Below the pieces are notes generated by a model. It did not search any database and was not told the origin of the DNA. It saw only the letters and a program-made list of their open reading frames with translations. Positions 33,721 through 46,020 of a DNA stretch of 64,000 nt are shown piece by piece. Numbering within the stretch: position 1 is the first letter of the stretch; each line of letters begins with the position of its first letter. This DNA comes from Tubiluchus corallicola (lineage: Eukaryota > Priapulida > Priapulimorpha > Priapulimorphida > Tubiluchidae): assembly GCA_030141605.1 (NCBI GenBank), contig JAQGDQ010000763.1, forward strand, positions 1-64,000, written 5' to 3'. The translations under genes and the position numbers were made by a program.

Positions 33721-35368
33721 TGTCAGACCCTGTCGTTAAACAGTAGCACTAACATTACTTTTTAACTTTATTTTTAGTTAAGTTGAGAAATGCAAATATT
33801 TGATGCAACATATCAGAAAGTCTACACATCTCGTCTATAGTATCACACGTATGTTCCTTGCAACATAAGTATGCATTTCGTATTATACCCATTCCTGGTA
33901 CCTGTCCATGCCTATAGTTGTCATTTGCAATTATCTCTATTATAATGCTGTGCATAATAGGTAACAGCAATTTGCCATGTTTGCCAAAATGGCGTTGGGA
34001 AATAGGAGTCAACATGATAGTGTATGTGGATGCTTATTTAAACAAGATTCTACACAAAAGTGTTATACAAACTTTGGCATATAATGTATGACATTTATGT
34101 AGTAGCAAAATAAGTTTTTTTTAGATAGTGCAATGTATGAACAATAAACTCTTTATCCATTGTTTGTCTTCTAGCTCACATACCAGGTCTAGTGGCAATT
34201 GTGGAACAAATTCAACAGATCAAGAGACAAAAAATAATTGTCATTATAATGTATATTTGGTTTATGAAAGTGCCACTTATATTTGAAATAGGAACAGAAA
34301 GCTGCTATAGTAAGCGTTCAGATATCCTCATTCCACGGCTCTTGATCAACTACAGTTTGCACATGAAAAGACTGGATTCTGCTATTGGTTTTCTTTAGTC
34401 ATCGATAAGCACGTGCAATCAGATTAACTGTATAAACAAGCTTAGCTACAATTGAATTAGGCCCTTCCTCAATGCAGGCAGTTTACTGCAGATGAAATTA
34501 CATCAGCAATTCTAAATAATTACCAATTCATTTACAAATTGGTCTAAATGCTGCTTAACGTCGACAAAGCACTGTCTGTCACCCGCATTCAGGTATTCCC
34601 CTTGCAATTATTGTCATACAATGTATTAATCATTATAATTATACATAACTAAATAATTTAACAAAATCAAGAGAATTGTAAAAATTATGCCGTTCTAACA
34701 GATATAGTTATAATTTCCCAGCTGTTTGCCAATTTTATCTAAGTATGATAACTTCATTTTACTTATTTAGCTTTTTAGTTCTATTACATGTATCACTCAG
34801 TTATTTCGATTGTGATTTATACGCGCTAAGGTACAATTGAAGTTGTTTTTTCGGCATACGTTCGTTTTTTCCTTGTTTTACTTACCATATTTGGTTTTGG
34901 ACAGTTAGTGACAAATGATTTGATGCAATTAAATAACCATTATGTTATTTTTTGTGGAAATTGTAACTCCATTAGTACATCTATCTATTGATAAATCGTG
35001 TTTTGTAAAATCACAGAAGACTGGCTGTTGCTAGTCAATTGTATCACAGTGTGATAAGCTGGAGTATCAGATTTTATCAAATAACTTGAAACTGTATTTC
35101 GTCCTTCACTTAGGTCAGGTTCACACTATCCTAAACGTGTCCAACTGACGTTTTTGATGGAAAAATAAAACGAAAACAGAAGTAATCTGACAACGACAGT
35201 ATCTTTTTGTAGGAACAATATTAAATCAACTAATGCTCAATTGTCCATAAACTACATAGTCATAAATGAAACTTATAATGAAAACCACATGGAATTTTTA
35301 TCAAATTAAAAAGTTTAATGAAAAGTTTAATGTAAGTGATCATGGTTTGCAGGAAAATTTCATGGATT

Positions 35369-35373
<5 letters not shown>
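33721..35373. other. No gene; contains a segment duplicated at 46475-46900
   Basis: 34425-34760 aligns with 46475-46800 in the same orientation (landmarks AGCTACAATTGA, CCTTCCTCAA, CATACAATGTATT). No coding segment recognised. Confidence 0.5.

Positions 35374-35440
<67 letters not shown>
35374..35440. repeat. (TA)n microsatellite
   Basis: About 33 uninterrupted TA units. Confidence 0.95.
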
Positions 35441-35442
<2 letters not shown>

Positions 35443-35627
35443 TGTCCGTTCCCATTCCTCATCCCTTCCACACTGTTTGTTGGAAATGGTTAGGCAGTTT
35501 TTGTCCTATCCTGTTAACTAACACAAAATTGCAGAGATAATGACTGCATGGCTACCCTTTTATTTTTAAACTTATAATCTCACATCAACACAAAATTCAA
35601 AATATTCTGACAATTTTTAATAAATCG

Positions 35628-36491
35628 TCACTTGCATATAATGATCTTTTTAAATGCCGTTCTGAATTTGCTATTCCACACTGCATAGATGAAAGGATTA
35701 GCAGCACTATTAAAGTTACCCAATAGCACCACGTAGCGAATGGTTTCGGCAGAAACGCAAGCTGCACAAGCCCTGTCAATTGCGGCAAATACCGAATACG
35801 GTGCCCAACAAATAAAAAACGTAGCAGTAACGATGATTAAAGTTTTTGTTGCTTTCATTTCCGTCACCTTTGTGCTAGTTTGTTGGCTCTGATCTCGAAT
35901 TTGTAAAAATTGTTTTCGTGCTACTTTCCATATTACTGCATATAACACAAGCAACACTAATGTAGGCATGTAAATTACTACCAAAGTACTAGCCAGTCTG
36001 TTCAAATTGAACACATCAATCCATGCAACTGCAAACGAGAAAAACCACGTTACACACACAGCAGCGATTAATGTGCATTTTGTGACACAGACGTTGTACT
36101 TGTAAGGATAAACAATGGCTAGGTATCTCTCACCGGCTATTAGACATAGGTGTATTATGCTACAATCAGCGATAGTGTAAGAAACAACTGAATTACTAAT
36201 GTAAAGTGCAGAATTAGATTGGATAGGAGAAAAGGTTAGAATAACTTTCATAGGAAGAGACAGAAATCCATTCATTAAGTCTGTTACAGCCAATGATACA
36301 ATGAGTGCATGCATTTTTGTTTGTAGATGCTGATATCTATAAGCTACAGCCAAAACCAGTGAGTTACCAACAATTATTACAACAATCACCAACAGATGGA
36401 GCGTCACTGCAGTGACGACAAAACTGGAACTAAAACCGTGGTGTGAGTTGCTAGATCCATTCTTGATTGTAGAATCATTTTCAGCAAACAT
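35628..36491 (-). CDS. Class A GPCR, adenosine/MECA-like, copy 8
   Basis: Intronless 287-residue receptor of a second subgroup. Landmarks are sequons at N5 and N11, GN at 42-43, D71 in LAVTD, GERY with R122, W149, P176 in helix 5, EMKATKTL, CWAP with W229, CAAC at 242-245 in loop 3 and NPFIY at 265-269. Loop 2 is short and lacks a cysteine. It is a tandem duplicate of copy 9: helices 1-3 and upstream DNA are almost identical, while the rest is clearly diverged. A TTTATT at 35559-35564 may be a minus-strand polyadenylation signal. Confidence 0.92.
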   Translation of the reverse strand: MFAENDSTIKNGSSNSHHGFSSSFVVTAVTLHLLVIVVIIVGNSLVLAVAYRYQHLQTKMHALIVSLAVTDLMNGFLSLPMKVILTFSPIQSNSALYISNSVVSYTIADCSIIHLCLIAGERYLAIVYPYKYNVCVTKCTLIAAVCVTWFFSFAVAWIDVFNLNRLASTLVVIYMPTLVLLVLYAVIWKVARKQFLQIRDQSQQTSTKVTEMKATKTLIIVTATFFICWAPYSVFAAIDRACAACVSAETIRYVVLLGNFNSAANPFIYAVWNSKFRTAFKKIIICK

Positions 36492-36892
36492 TATTAACTA
36501 ATCCATTAGTTAACTAATCAGTTGTAACTATTATAAGTTGTAATTATTTTCTATTGAGTTTTCTCCAAGAGCCACAAGTTTCAGAGAAAGACGAGTGTGC
36601 AAGAAAATTGTCCAACTCTGTGGATTCGTAACTGCATTCACATTTTCACATAAAAGTCACAGCCAAATTTTCGAATCAAAACACTTTTTATGACAAACTT
36701 CACAAAAGGCAAAGTTTTGTGCTACTGCTGCGAATTGTCGTAACCCAATTGTCATGCTTTTTACGTTACACTTTGAAACTCGAACTAACAGCATTAACAT
36801 TATCTGTTTTCTAGTACCTCGAATTCTAGTAACTGCATTCACATTTCACATGAAAGTCAAACAGAAAGTTCGCAAATCAAAACACTTTAACG

Positions 36893-37395
36893 ACATATTG
36901 CACAAAAGTCAAAATGCCAAACTGCTGCTGCAGAACAGTCATAAACCAACTGCCACGTTTTGCACAAAAGTCAAAATGCTAAACTACTGCTGCAGAACAG
37001 TCATAAACCAACTGCCACGTTTTGCACAAAAGTCAAAATGCTAAACTACTGCTGCAGAACAGTCATAAACCAACTGCCACGTATTGCACAAAAGTCAAAA
37101 TGCTAAACTACTGCTGCAGACAGTCATAAACCAACTGCCACGTATTGCACAAAAGTCAAAATGCTAAACTGCTGCTGCAGAACAGTCATAAACAAACTGC
37201 CACGTATTGCACAAAAGTCAAAATGCTAAACTGCTGCTGCAGAACAGTCATAAACAAACTGCCACGTTTTGCACAAAAGTCAAAATGCTAAACTACTGCT
37301 GCAGAACAGTCATAAACCAACTGCCACGTTTTGCACAAAAGTCAAAACGCTAAACTACTGCTGCAGAACATTCATAAACCAACTGCCACGTTTTT
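36893..37395. repeat. 62 bp tandem repeat upstream of GPCR copy 8
   Basis: About eight copies of a 62 bp unit starting TGCACAAAAGTCAAAATGCT and containing CTGCTGCAGAACAGTCATAA. The same array, with about eleven copies, lies upstream of copy 9 at 39653-40340. Confidence 0.92.
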
Positions 37396-38190
37396 TGCCG
37401 TTTTATGTGTAGTACAATGCATTTCTTCTTCATTTGGCAGGTGTAGTTCATCAATCAACATTACAGAGTGTAAACAGACAGATAACATTGAGGAGCACGA
37501 GTCAAAGCTTTTTGCTCTGTATGTCATGCCATTTGTTCACTTGTAGTAGAAAGATATATTTGCTACAGCTTCAATATTTACCAGAAATTGGTTTGTGATA
37601 ACAGGCATTGCGTGCAGCCCGTGTGCATCCAAAACCGTTTAATGAATAAAAAAGGGAGGTAGTTTAGACCTGGTTCAATAAAAAAATGTTTTGTTTGTGA
37701 CATTGACATTGTGTGTGTGTGTGTGCGCGCACGCGTGTGTGTGCACACGTGCGTGTGGGTGTCCATGTGTATGTGTATGTGTGTGTATGTGTGTGTGTGT
37801 GTGTGCTTGCGTGTGTGCGTGTTCGTGTGTTTAATTCATTTTAGAATTCTGACTACAGTAGAGGTACGGGCATGTTATGATGATGATGATGATAATGTGC
37901 GTGTGTGTGTGCATGCGTGCATGTGTGGGAGGGGGTGAAATTGCGAAAAATCTGACACCAAATGTTAATTTTCCACTCTGTGCGGATTGTATTTCTTGGG
38001 ACATAATTTTCATACAAAAGTTTACACATTTTGCTGGTAACATTTCTGGTCATTTCAAGCTTTTAAGGTCACTCTGTAAATTCGCACTGAAAAGTGGCAT
38101 TTGAGCAGTTTTCTGTTATCAGTGTTTTTCTGAATTTTTTTAGTGAAGCCCCGCAAATGATTTTTGCTTATAAATAAACTTATAATCATC
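37396..38190. other. No gene; flank partly duplicated at 40480-40541 and 45419-45620; contains (TG)n
   Basis: 37480-37545 matches the left flank of the large LINE, and 37540-37720 matches its right flank. A TG/GTGC-rich run spans 37711-37830, with a second short one at 37896-37930. No coding segment seen. Confidence 0.6.
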
Positions 38191-38390
38191 CCCTCAACAA
38201 AGTTTCTTGGAAATGGATAGGTGGTTTTTGTGCTATCCTGTTAAGTAACAAAAAAATAAACCAACCAACCAATAAATGGCAATTGACACATAATTGGTGT
38301 AGTAATCATGAACCAGCTGCATTATTATTTCTAATCCTATAATCTCCCAACAGCCAAAACTCAAAATATTCTGACAATTTTAATAAATCT

Positions 38391-39251
38391 TCACTTGCGC
38401 GAGATGATCTTTTTAAATGCCGTTCTGAATTTGCTGTTCCACACTGCATAGATGAAAGGATTTGCAGCACTATTACAGTTACCCAATAGCACCACGTAGC
38501 AAATGGTTTCGACAGAAACGCAAGCTGCACAAGCCTTGCCAATTGTGGCAAATACCGAATACGGTGCCCAACAAATAAAAAACGTAGCCGTAACGATGAT
38601 TAAAGTTTTTGTTGCTTTCGTTTCCGTCACCTTTGTGCTACTCTGTTGGCTCTGATCACGAATTTGTAAAAGTTGTTTTCGTGCTACTTTCCATATTACT
38701 GCATATAACACAAGCAGCACTAATGTAGGCATGTAAATTACTACCAAAGTAGCCAGTACGTTCAAATTACACACATCAATCCATGCAACTGCAAACGAGA
38801 AAAACCACGTTACACATACAGCAGCGATTAATGTACATTTTGTGACACAGACGTTGTACTTGTAAGGATACACAATGGCTAGGTATCTCTCACCGGCTAT
38901 TAGACATAGGTGTATTATGCTACAATTAACGATAGTGTAAGAAACAACTGAATTACTAATGTAAAGTGCAGAATTAGATTGGATAGGAGAAAAGGTTAGA
39001 ATAACTTTCATAGGAAGAGACAGAAATCCATTCATTAAGTCTGTTACAGCCAATGATACAATGAGTGCATGCATTTTTGTTTGTAGATGCTCATATCTAT
39101 AAGCTACAGCCAAAACCAGTGAGTTACCAACAATTATTACAACAATCACCAACAGATGGAGCGTCACTGCAGTGACGACAAAACTGGAACTAAAACCGTG
39201 GTGTGAGTTGCTAGATCCATTCTTGATTGTAGAATCATTTTCAGCAAACAT
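38391..39251 (-). CDS. Class A GPCR, adenosine/MECA-like, copy 9
   Basis: Intronless 286-residue tandem duplicate of copy 8, offset by 2760 bp. The same landmarks are present: D71, GERY with R122, CWAP, CAAC in loop 3, NPFIY. Differences from copy 8 are about seventeen residues. All but one fall after residue 107 (for example AD to VN before CSIIH, a one-residue deletion in helix 5, EM to ET in helix 6, and a changed tail). The frame is intact. It also resembles the inverted half gene at 46021. Confidence 0.92.
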   Translation of the reverse strand: MFAENDSTIKNGSSNSHHGFSSSFVVTAVTLHLLVIVVIIVGNSLVLAVAYRYEHLQTKMHALIVSLAVTDLMNGFLSLPMKVILTFSPIQSNSALYISNSVVSYTIVNCSIIHLCLIAGERYLAIVYPYKYNVCVTKCTLIAAVCVTWFFSFAVAWIDVCNLNVLATLVVIYMPTLVLLVLYAVIWKVARKQLLQIRDQSQQSSTKVTETKATKTLIIVTATFFICWAPYSVFATIGKACAACVSVETICYVVLLGNCNSAANPFIYAVWNSKFRTAFKKIISRK

Positions 39252-39652
39252 TATTAACTAATCCATTAGTTAACTAATCAGTTGTAACTATTATAAGTTG
39301 TAATTATTTTCTATTGAGTTTTCTCCAAGAGCCACAAGTTTCAGAGAAAGACGAGTGTGCAAGAAAATTGTCCAACTCTGTGGATTCGTAACTGCATTCA
39401 CATTTTCACATAAAAGTCACAGCCAAATTTTCGAATCAAAACACTTTTTATGACAAACTTCACAAAAGGCAAAGTTTTGTGCTACTGCTGCGAATTGTCG
39501 TAACCCAATTGTCATGCTTTTTACGTTACACTTTGAAACTCGAACTAACAGCATTAACATTATCTGTTTTCTAGTACTTCGAATTCTAGTAACTGCATTC
39601 ACATTTCACATGAAAGTCAAACAGAAAGTTCGCAAATCAAAACACTTTAACG

Positions 39653-40340
39653 ACATATTGCACAAAAGTCAAAATGCCAAACTGCTGCTGCAGAACAGTC
39701 ATAAACCAACTGCCACGTTTTGCACAAAAGTCAAAATGCTAAACTGCTGCTGCAGAACAGTCATAAACAAACTGCCACGTTTTGCACAAAAGTCAAAATG
39801 CTAAACTACTGCTGCAGAACAGTCATAAATAAACTGCCACGTTTTGCACAAAAGTCAAACTGCTAAACTACTGCTGCAGAACAGTCATAAACCAACTGCC
39901 ACGTTTTGCACAAAAGTCAAAATGCTAAACTACTGCTGCAGAACAGTCATAAACCAACTGCCACGTATTGCACAAAAGTCAAAATGCTAAACTACTGCTG
40001 CAGACAGTCATAAACCAACTGCCACGTATTGCACAAAAGTCAAAATGCTAAACTGCTGCTGCAGAACAGTCATAAACAAACTGCCACGTATTGCACAAAA
40101 GTCAAAATGCTAAACTACTGCTGCAGAACAGTCATAAACCAACTGCCACGTATTGCACAAAAGTCAAAATGCTAAACTACTGCTGCAGAACAGTCATAAA
40201 CCAACTGCCACGTATTGCACAAAAGTCAAAATGCTAAACTACTGCTGCAGAACAGTCATAAACAAACTGCCACGTTTTGCACAAAAGTCAAAATGCTAAA
40301 CTACTGCTGCAGAACAGTCATAAACCAACTGCCACGTTTT
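39653..40340. repeat. 62 bp tandem repeat upstream of GPCR copy 9
   Basis: About eleven copies of the unit described at 36893-37395. The copy number difference shows the array changed after the duplication. Confidence 0.92.
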
Positions 40341-40761
40341 TTGCCTCCCACTTTGAAGCTCTCACTTTCTTTGCAGCTCGAAATAACAGTATTAATATTA
40401 TCAACAGTTTTTTTGCATAGGGCAAGACGTTTTTCTTCATTCGGCAGGTGTGGTTCGTCCATTAACATTATAGAGTGTGCACAGGCGGACAACCAACATT
40501 GAGGAGCACGATTCAAAGCTTTTAGCCCTATATATCATTCCTTTGGGGTGGCGCTAGCGGCGCTAATGGTGGGTAGTTCAAAACAAATTTGCTCGCAGAT
40601 AATTTCATAAATATTTCAAGTTACTTCTGGTTATAGACTAATAAAACTCTAAAATATCAACGTATAAACATCAACATAAAACGTTTTTGTGAATATAAAG
40701 GCTACCAAATACGTTGAACCGAAAAAAACATCGTATCTCGTATGCTGTATGGACATTGGCA

Positions 40762-41657
40762 ATGGTAAATACTCGCAAAAAGTCACATACAGCTACAGAT
40801 AGTGACACTGGGAGTAATATGGCCTCATCTAATAGCAGCTTAAACGAGGATACAGCACAGGCACTTCTTTCCGCTTTTGAAAAACGACTGACAGCAATGG
40901 AGGAACGATTGGGTAAGAGGATTTATGACAATTCAGCATCTATAGATTCAAAACTTACAGAAGTAAACAGACAAATAGGCGAACTTGTGAAAAGTCAGGA
41001 ATTTATTTCAAAACAATATGAAGATTTGCAAGAACAGAATAAGCAAAATGAGGAAAAAATGAGAAATCTAGAAGAGGAAAACAAAATACTGAAATGTACA
41101 ATAAGCAAACTAGAAAAAAAATAACTGCATCTGAAAAATCTGTGAATGACCTTGAACAATACGAGAGGCGTGACATGCTAGAAATTACAGGTATCCCTTT
41201 CATTGAGCATGAATCTACTAACACCATTATCAAAAGGCTTTGTGATGTCATTGGTGTACAAATAGCTCCTGAAGATATTGCTACTTCGCATCGGCTGCAA
41301 AAGACAAGATCTGGTAGTGCTCCAGCAATTATCGTCAAGTTTGTACGACGCGACATCCGTGACAAAGTATATGCAGCCAGGAAACGAATCAACTCTGCTC
41401 ACGACCTAGGCTTTTCAACAGTAAGCAAAATTTATATAAATGAAAACCTTACAAAGCAAAATAGATCCTTGCTATACCATGCACGACAGTGCAAAAAGCA
41501 ACTGCGGTACAAATATGTATGGTCTCGATATGGTCGCATCTATTTAAAGAGGTCTGACTCTGATGATTCTGAAGCAGTACCAATTGACTCTCTTCAAGTT
41601 CTGCTGAGAATGGGATATAACCCAGCCATGTCATCGCAGACCAATTCTCATCTTTAA
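40762..41657 (+). CDS. LINE ORF1 protein (coiled coil, RNA-binding type), frame broken once
   Basis: Start chosen at the first in-frame ATG (MVNTRKK). The first segment to 41124 is acidic and then a long coiled coil (KRLTAMEERLG to ISKLEKK). A TAA follows directly after a run of eight A at 41108-41117. The next frame continues without a gap as a conserved ORF1 core (DLEQYERRDMLEITGIP, then RDIRDKVYAAR), like the Transposase_22/L1 ORF1 RNA-binding region. The A run in zero frame has the A-AAA-AAA form of a -1 slippery site. A one-base loss in a homopolymer explains it equally well. It would coat element RNA. Confidence 0.8.
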
Positions 41658-41689
41658 CCTTAATGTTGCACTTTTCAGTTATTTAATAT

Positions 41690-44600
41690 ATGGCATCTTA
41701 TCCATGTACAGTCTGCTCTAAAGTCTGTAGGTCGAATCAGAATGCTATTTATTGTGACAACTGTCAGAATTGGTGCCATCTGAAGTGCACATGCCTATCA
41801 TTACAACAGTTTCAAAATTTAGCTAATTCTAGTGATACATACTTTTGCTTGCCTTGCATTAATTCGATATTGCCACTTCAGATGGCAGACGATGATGACT
41901 TTTATGATTTTGTCCATTTTAGTTATTGCAATAGTGAAATTGAACAATTACTGTCACTCAACTGTACAGCTAGTTTGTCCTCGTTTAATGATGATGATGA
42001 CAAAGATCCCGACATTAATCATAATACTCTGTATGATAGCAAATACTATAAACTCACCACGCTGCAGTCATCAGCCTTTTTGCACAACAATGATAAGGAT
42101 TTTAGCTTCATACATATTAATCCCAATAGCCTTCACAAACACTATCATGACATAACAGATGTGCTTCAGCATTTTAAGAGGCCACCCGACATAATAGCAG
42201 TGTCGGAAACTCGAGTTAACGATAAAAATATTTTTTATGTAATATACCCAATTACACTTTTTTACATACTGATTCTAATACAAGAGCAGGGGGGGTTGGA
42301 CTTTATGTATCTAATCAGCTAAATTATACTAAAATCACAAAATACTCTATCCAAAATGCTAATTCATCTCTTACTTTCCAATCCGACATGCAGTGCGAAG
42401 ATCTCTGGATACAGATAGAAACTAATATACATTCTAAGCATATTATCTTTGGTGTTGTTTACCGTCATCCAAATACTAACATTAATCACTTTCATGAGGC
42501 AATGGATAACATTATGTCCGACATTAATAAAACTGGCAAGATTAGTTATGTATGTGGTGATTTCAATCTTAACCTGCTTCACCATGAAACTAAATCATAT
42601 ATATCCGAATATCTCAATATGGTATTCTGCAATCAATTCACACCCATTATAACACGACCAACTAGACTTACTCACACATCCAAAACACTTATAGATCACA
42701 TCTACACAAATAACCTAAAAGACTACATCATTCCAGGCATTATACTTTACCAAATCGCTGACCACTTGCCTATCTTTTGCATTGTCAAAAATTCAATTAG
42801 TAAACGTGCGAACTCAAAAGTAACAATCCGTGACAAGAGTAAATTCAATCAAGACGCTTTCTTAAATGACTTAACTTATAAACTAAACAACGAATCTTTT
42901 GTGACAATGTCAACAAACGAAGCATTTGAAAAATTCATGAATATAATTACAGAAACTGTTAACTACCATGCCCCGTATAAAACCTTGTCGAGAAAACAAA
43001 CTAAGACATTTTACAAACCCTGGTTAACTCAAGGTATCCTAACTTCTATCAGAAAAAAAAGTCAATTATACAAAACTCATAAATTATCCGACAGTTTATA
43101 CAAAAATGAATATTATCGTACATATTGTAATAAACTAAATCGAATAAAAGAACAGTCAAAACGTAACTATTACTCAAAAGTGCTCCAAGGAAATAAAAAT
43201 AATATGCGACTAACATGGAAAACCATAAATGAAATTACAAACTGTAAAGTGAAAAACCATTTTCAACCTAACAAGTTAACACAAAATGGTAATGAGTACA
43301 ATAACCATAAGGATATAAGTGAAATACTAAACCAGTTTTTTAGTAACATAGGTAGCAATATGGCGAGAAAGATACCATACACTGAACTAAAATTTGATTC
43401 TTTTTTGAAGAACCCAGTAAATAGCACATTTTTTATGTACCCTATATTAGAAAATGAAACATGTGTGGAAATCAATAAGTTAAACATTAATAAATCTGCA
43501 GGTCCAGAGAATATTCCAATTTATTTTTATAAACTAGCTGTCAGCATTATTACACCATACTTAACGACACTTTATAATAAATCGATTACTGATGGCATAT
43601 TTCCTAACATTTTAAAACTAGCGAAAGTAATTCCAATTTATAAGTCTGAATCACCTGAAAATCCCACCAACTATAGACCTATATCTTTACTCTCACCGGT
43701 TGCCAAAATATTTGAAAAACTCATCTTTATCCGGCTTGACAAATTCATTTCAACAAACAAAATACTATCAGAACACCAATTTGGTTTCAGGAAAAATCAT
43801 TCTACTGCCTTAGCTGTATCTGAACTAACCGATAGAATTCTTAATAATATTGACAAAAATGTATTTGTGTGTGGCATCTTCCTAGATCTGTCCAAGGCTT
43901 TTGACACTGTACAACATAATATATTACTCCAAAAAATGAAACATTATGGTATTAGAGGACTATCCCAAAATTTCTTTGCATCTTACTTGCACAACAGACA
44001 ACAGTACACTTCCATTGGAGATACTAGCTCAAATCTAACTACTATAACATGTGGAGTACCACAAGGCTCTACTCTAGGCCCGATATTGTTTCTTTTGTAC
44101 ATAAATGATCTTGTAAACTGTTCAAACTTCCACACTAGAATGTTTGCAGATGACACTAATCTATTCTTAACAGATACAAAGATAATTAATTTACAAACTT
44201 CAGTTAACAGTGAATTGCATAAGATTAATCAGTGGATGAAAGCTAACAAACTGTCTATTAACTATAAAAAGACAAAATACATGCTGATTACGCCTGGCCG
44301 CAAAACAGACGCATATGAAAATTTCCAGATTTCAATGAATAATCAAATATTAACTAGGTCTAAAGAAATTAAATACCTCGGTATGTTCATTGATGATAAC
44401 TTAACATGGTCTACACAAACAAAACACATAACCTACAAAATTAGCAAAACCAAGGGCATAATTGCGAGGATAAGACACTACGTAAATACAGATGTAATAA
44501 AACTAATATACCATGCTTTGGTTTATTCTTATCTTCACTATGGGATTCTGTCCTGGGGCACTGCATCTTCAAATACTTTAAAACCGATACAAACTCATCA

Positions 44601-44979
44601 AAACATTATAGTTAAGCTGATGACATTTTCTGGTAGACGGGAACATGCAACGCCATCCTACATTCAATTGGGCCTCTTAAAACTGAATGATATCTACAAA
44701 CTCGAGCTTGCAAAATTTGTATACAAATTTAAGAATAACTTACTACCAGAATTGTTTCTAAATTACTATACGCCAGCATCCGATATTCACAGTTACAACA
44801 CTAGGTTTTCTACTAACAGTTCTTTCTTTATCGAACGATTTAATACATCTAAGGGTCAAACGTCGTTAAAATATCAGGGATCAGTATTATGGAACTCTCT
44901 ACCTGCTCATATAACTTCTTTACCTCTGCATTCGCTAAAAAAACAGTACGCTAAGGCACTTCTTGAAGCTTACAAATAA
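41690..44979 (+). CDS. LINE ORF2: PHD finger, endonuclease, reverse transcriptase, frame broken once
   Basis: Starts MASYPCTVC 33 bp after ORF1. Residues 5-60 form a PHD-type zinc finger (CTVC, CDNCQNWCH, CLPC). The AP-type endonuclease follows (FIHINPNSL; IAVSETRVND), shifts frame near 42250, and continues in the next frame (NTRAGGVGLYV; FGVVYRHPN; CGDFNL; DHLPIF). The reverse transcriptase has KVIPIYKS, NYRPISLL, QFGFRK, FLDLSKAFDTV, GVPQGSTLGP and the catalytic FADD. The last 863 codons (42388-44979) are open. The C-terminus carries the usual VLWNSLP segment. A single base lost near 42250 disables the endonuclease in this copy unless it is a sequencing error. Confidence 0.88.
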
Positions 44980-46020
44980 ATCAGTTTTTTTGTCTGTTAG
45001 ATGTACATTCTTATGGTAACTTTTGCTTAAAAACATTTTTATGAGGTGCAAACTCACTTTTTCGCTGTTGTATTTTTGTTTTTGTATTTCTGTACGTTTG
45101 TGTATTTATTAGATGTATTTATCAGAAACAATTGTAAGGTATTTTGCTTAGTAGTTCGTAAATTTGTCATGGTTTTTGATTTTTGTCTTTTGCTGTTGTA
45201 TTTTTGTTTTTTGTATTTCTGCACGTTTATGTATTTTTTAATATAGCTGTGTCTACTGTCCTTAGCGTCCTTTTGTTTACTGTCCTTTGAGAAGGGTGGT
45301 TGACTCGATAACCTTTGGTTTTTCGCCACCCTTTCTCCTATGTTTGTTTGTATTTTTGTGTATTTTATTGTCAAATTATTGTATATGGAGGAAAATAAAT
45401 TACTATTACTATTACTATATTGTTTATTTGTAATAGAAAGATATGTTTGCTGCAGCTTCAATAATTACCAGAAGTCTTCATCTGACAACAAACGTTATAC
45501 TCACCATGCATCAAAAAGCACTTAATGAACGATAAAAGCATGTTACACCTGGTGCAATAATAAAGGCATGTTTTGTATTAGGACGTAGACATTGTGTGCG
45601 TGCGTGTGTGTTTGTGCATGTATAAGTGTGTGCATGTGCACATGCAGGCATGTGTGTGTCTGTTTGTCTGTCTGTCCATGCACACATCAGCCATTGCATC
45701 TACAGAACTGAAACTTCACAGCATTTTTGTCTCTGGTGTTCAGTATGATACAATCAAGAATACAGATAGTTACAGTCTTCAAATATGCCCACAACCCGTG
45801 AATGGAATCCGTCAATGGATCTGTCCCCATAAATGGGTCATGTGCACGCGGGTTTTACTCAAACCAGTTTCTCCAAAATGAATGTGCACGTAGATTTTGT
45901 GAACAAGCAAGTCTAGACAGTGTACGTTGTTTATTTCTCATATTCTCATAGAACATCAAAAATGATAACAGGCCTGACTAGACTGACAATTTGGGCCCGA
46001 TTCTTGGAAGTGTTCAAAAA

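Larger units (their letters stand above)
40542..45418 (+). mobile_element. Near full-length LINE (CR1/Jockey-like, PHD-EN-RT)
   Basis: The ends are inferred by comparison with the uninterrupted paralogous flank at 37480-37560: homology breaks at about 40541 and resumes at 45419. The element starts with GC-rich 5' DNA (GGTGGCGCTAGCGGCGCTAA). It carries ORF1 and ORF2 and ends in AAATAA plus a short (TTACTA)n tail, typical of target-primed non-LTR elements without long poly-A. Each ORF has one frameshift of the same sense, so this copy is either mutated or slightly misassembled. No clear target duplication was seen. Confidence 0.85.

Noticed and set aside
45920-46020. N-terminal extension MYVVYFSYS of the plus-strand GPCR frame
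   Set aside because: Homology to the other receptors begins only at about 46021; the upstream codons are chance open frame.
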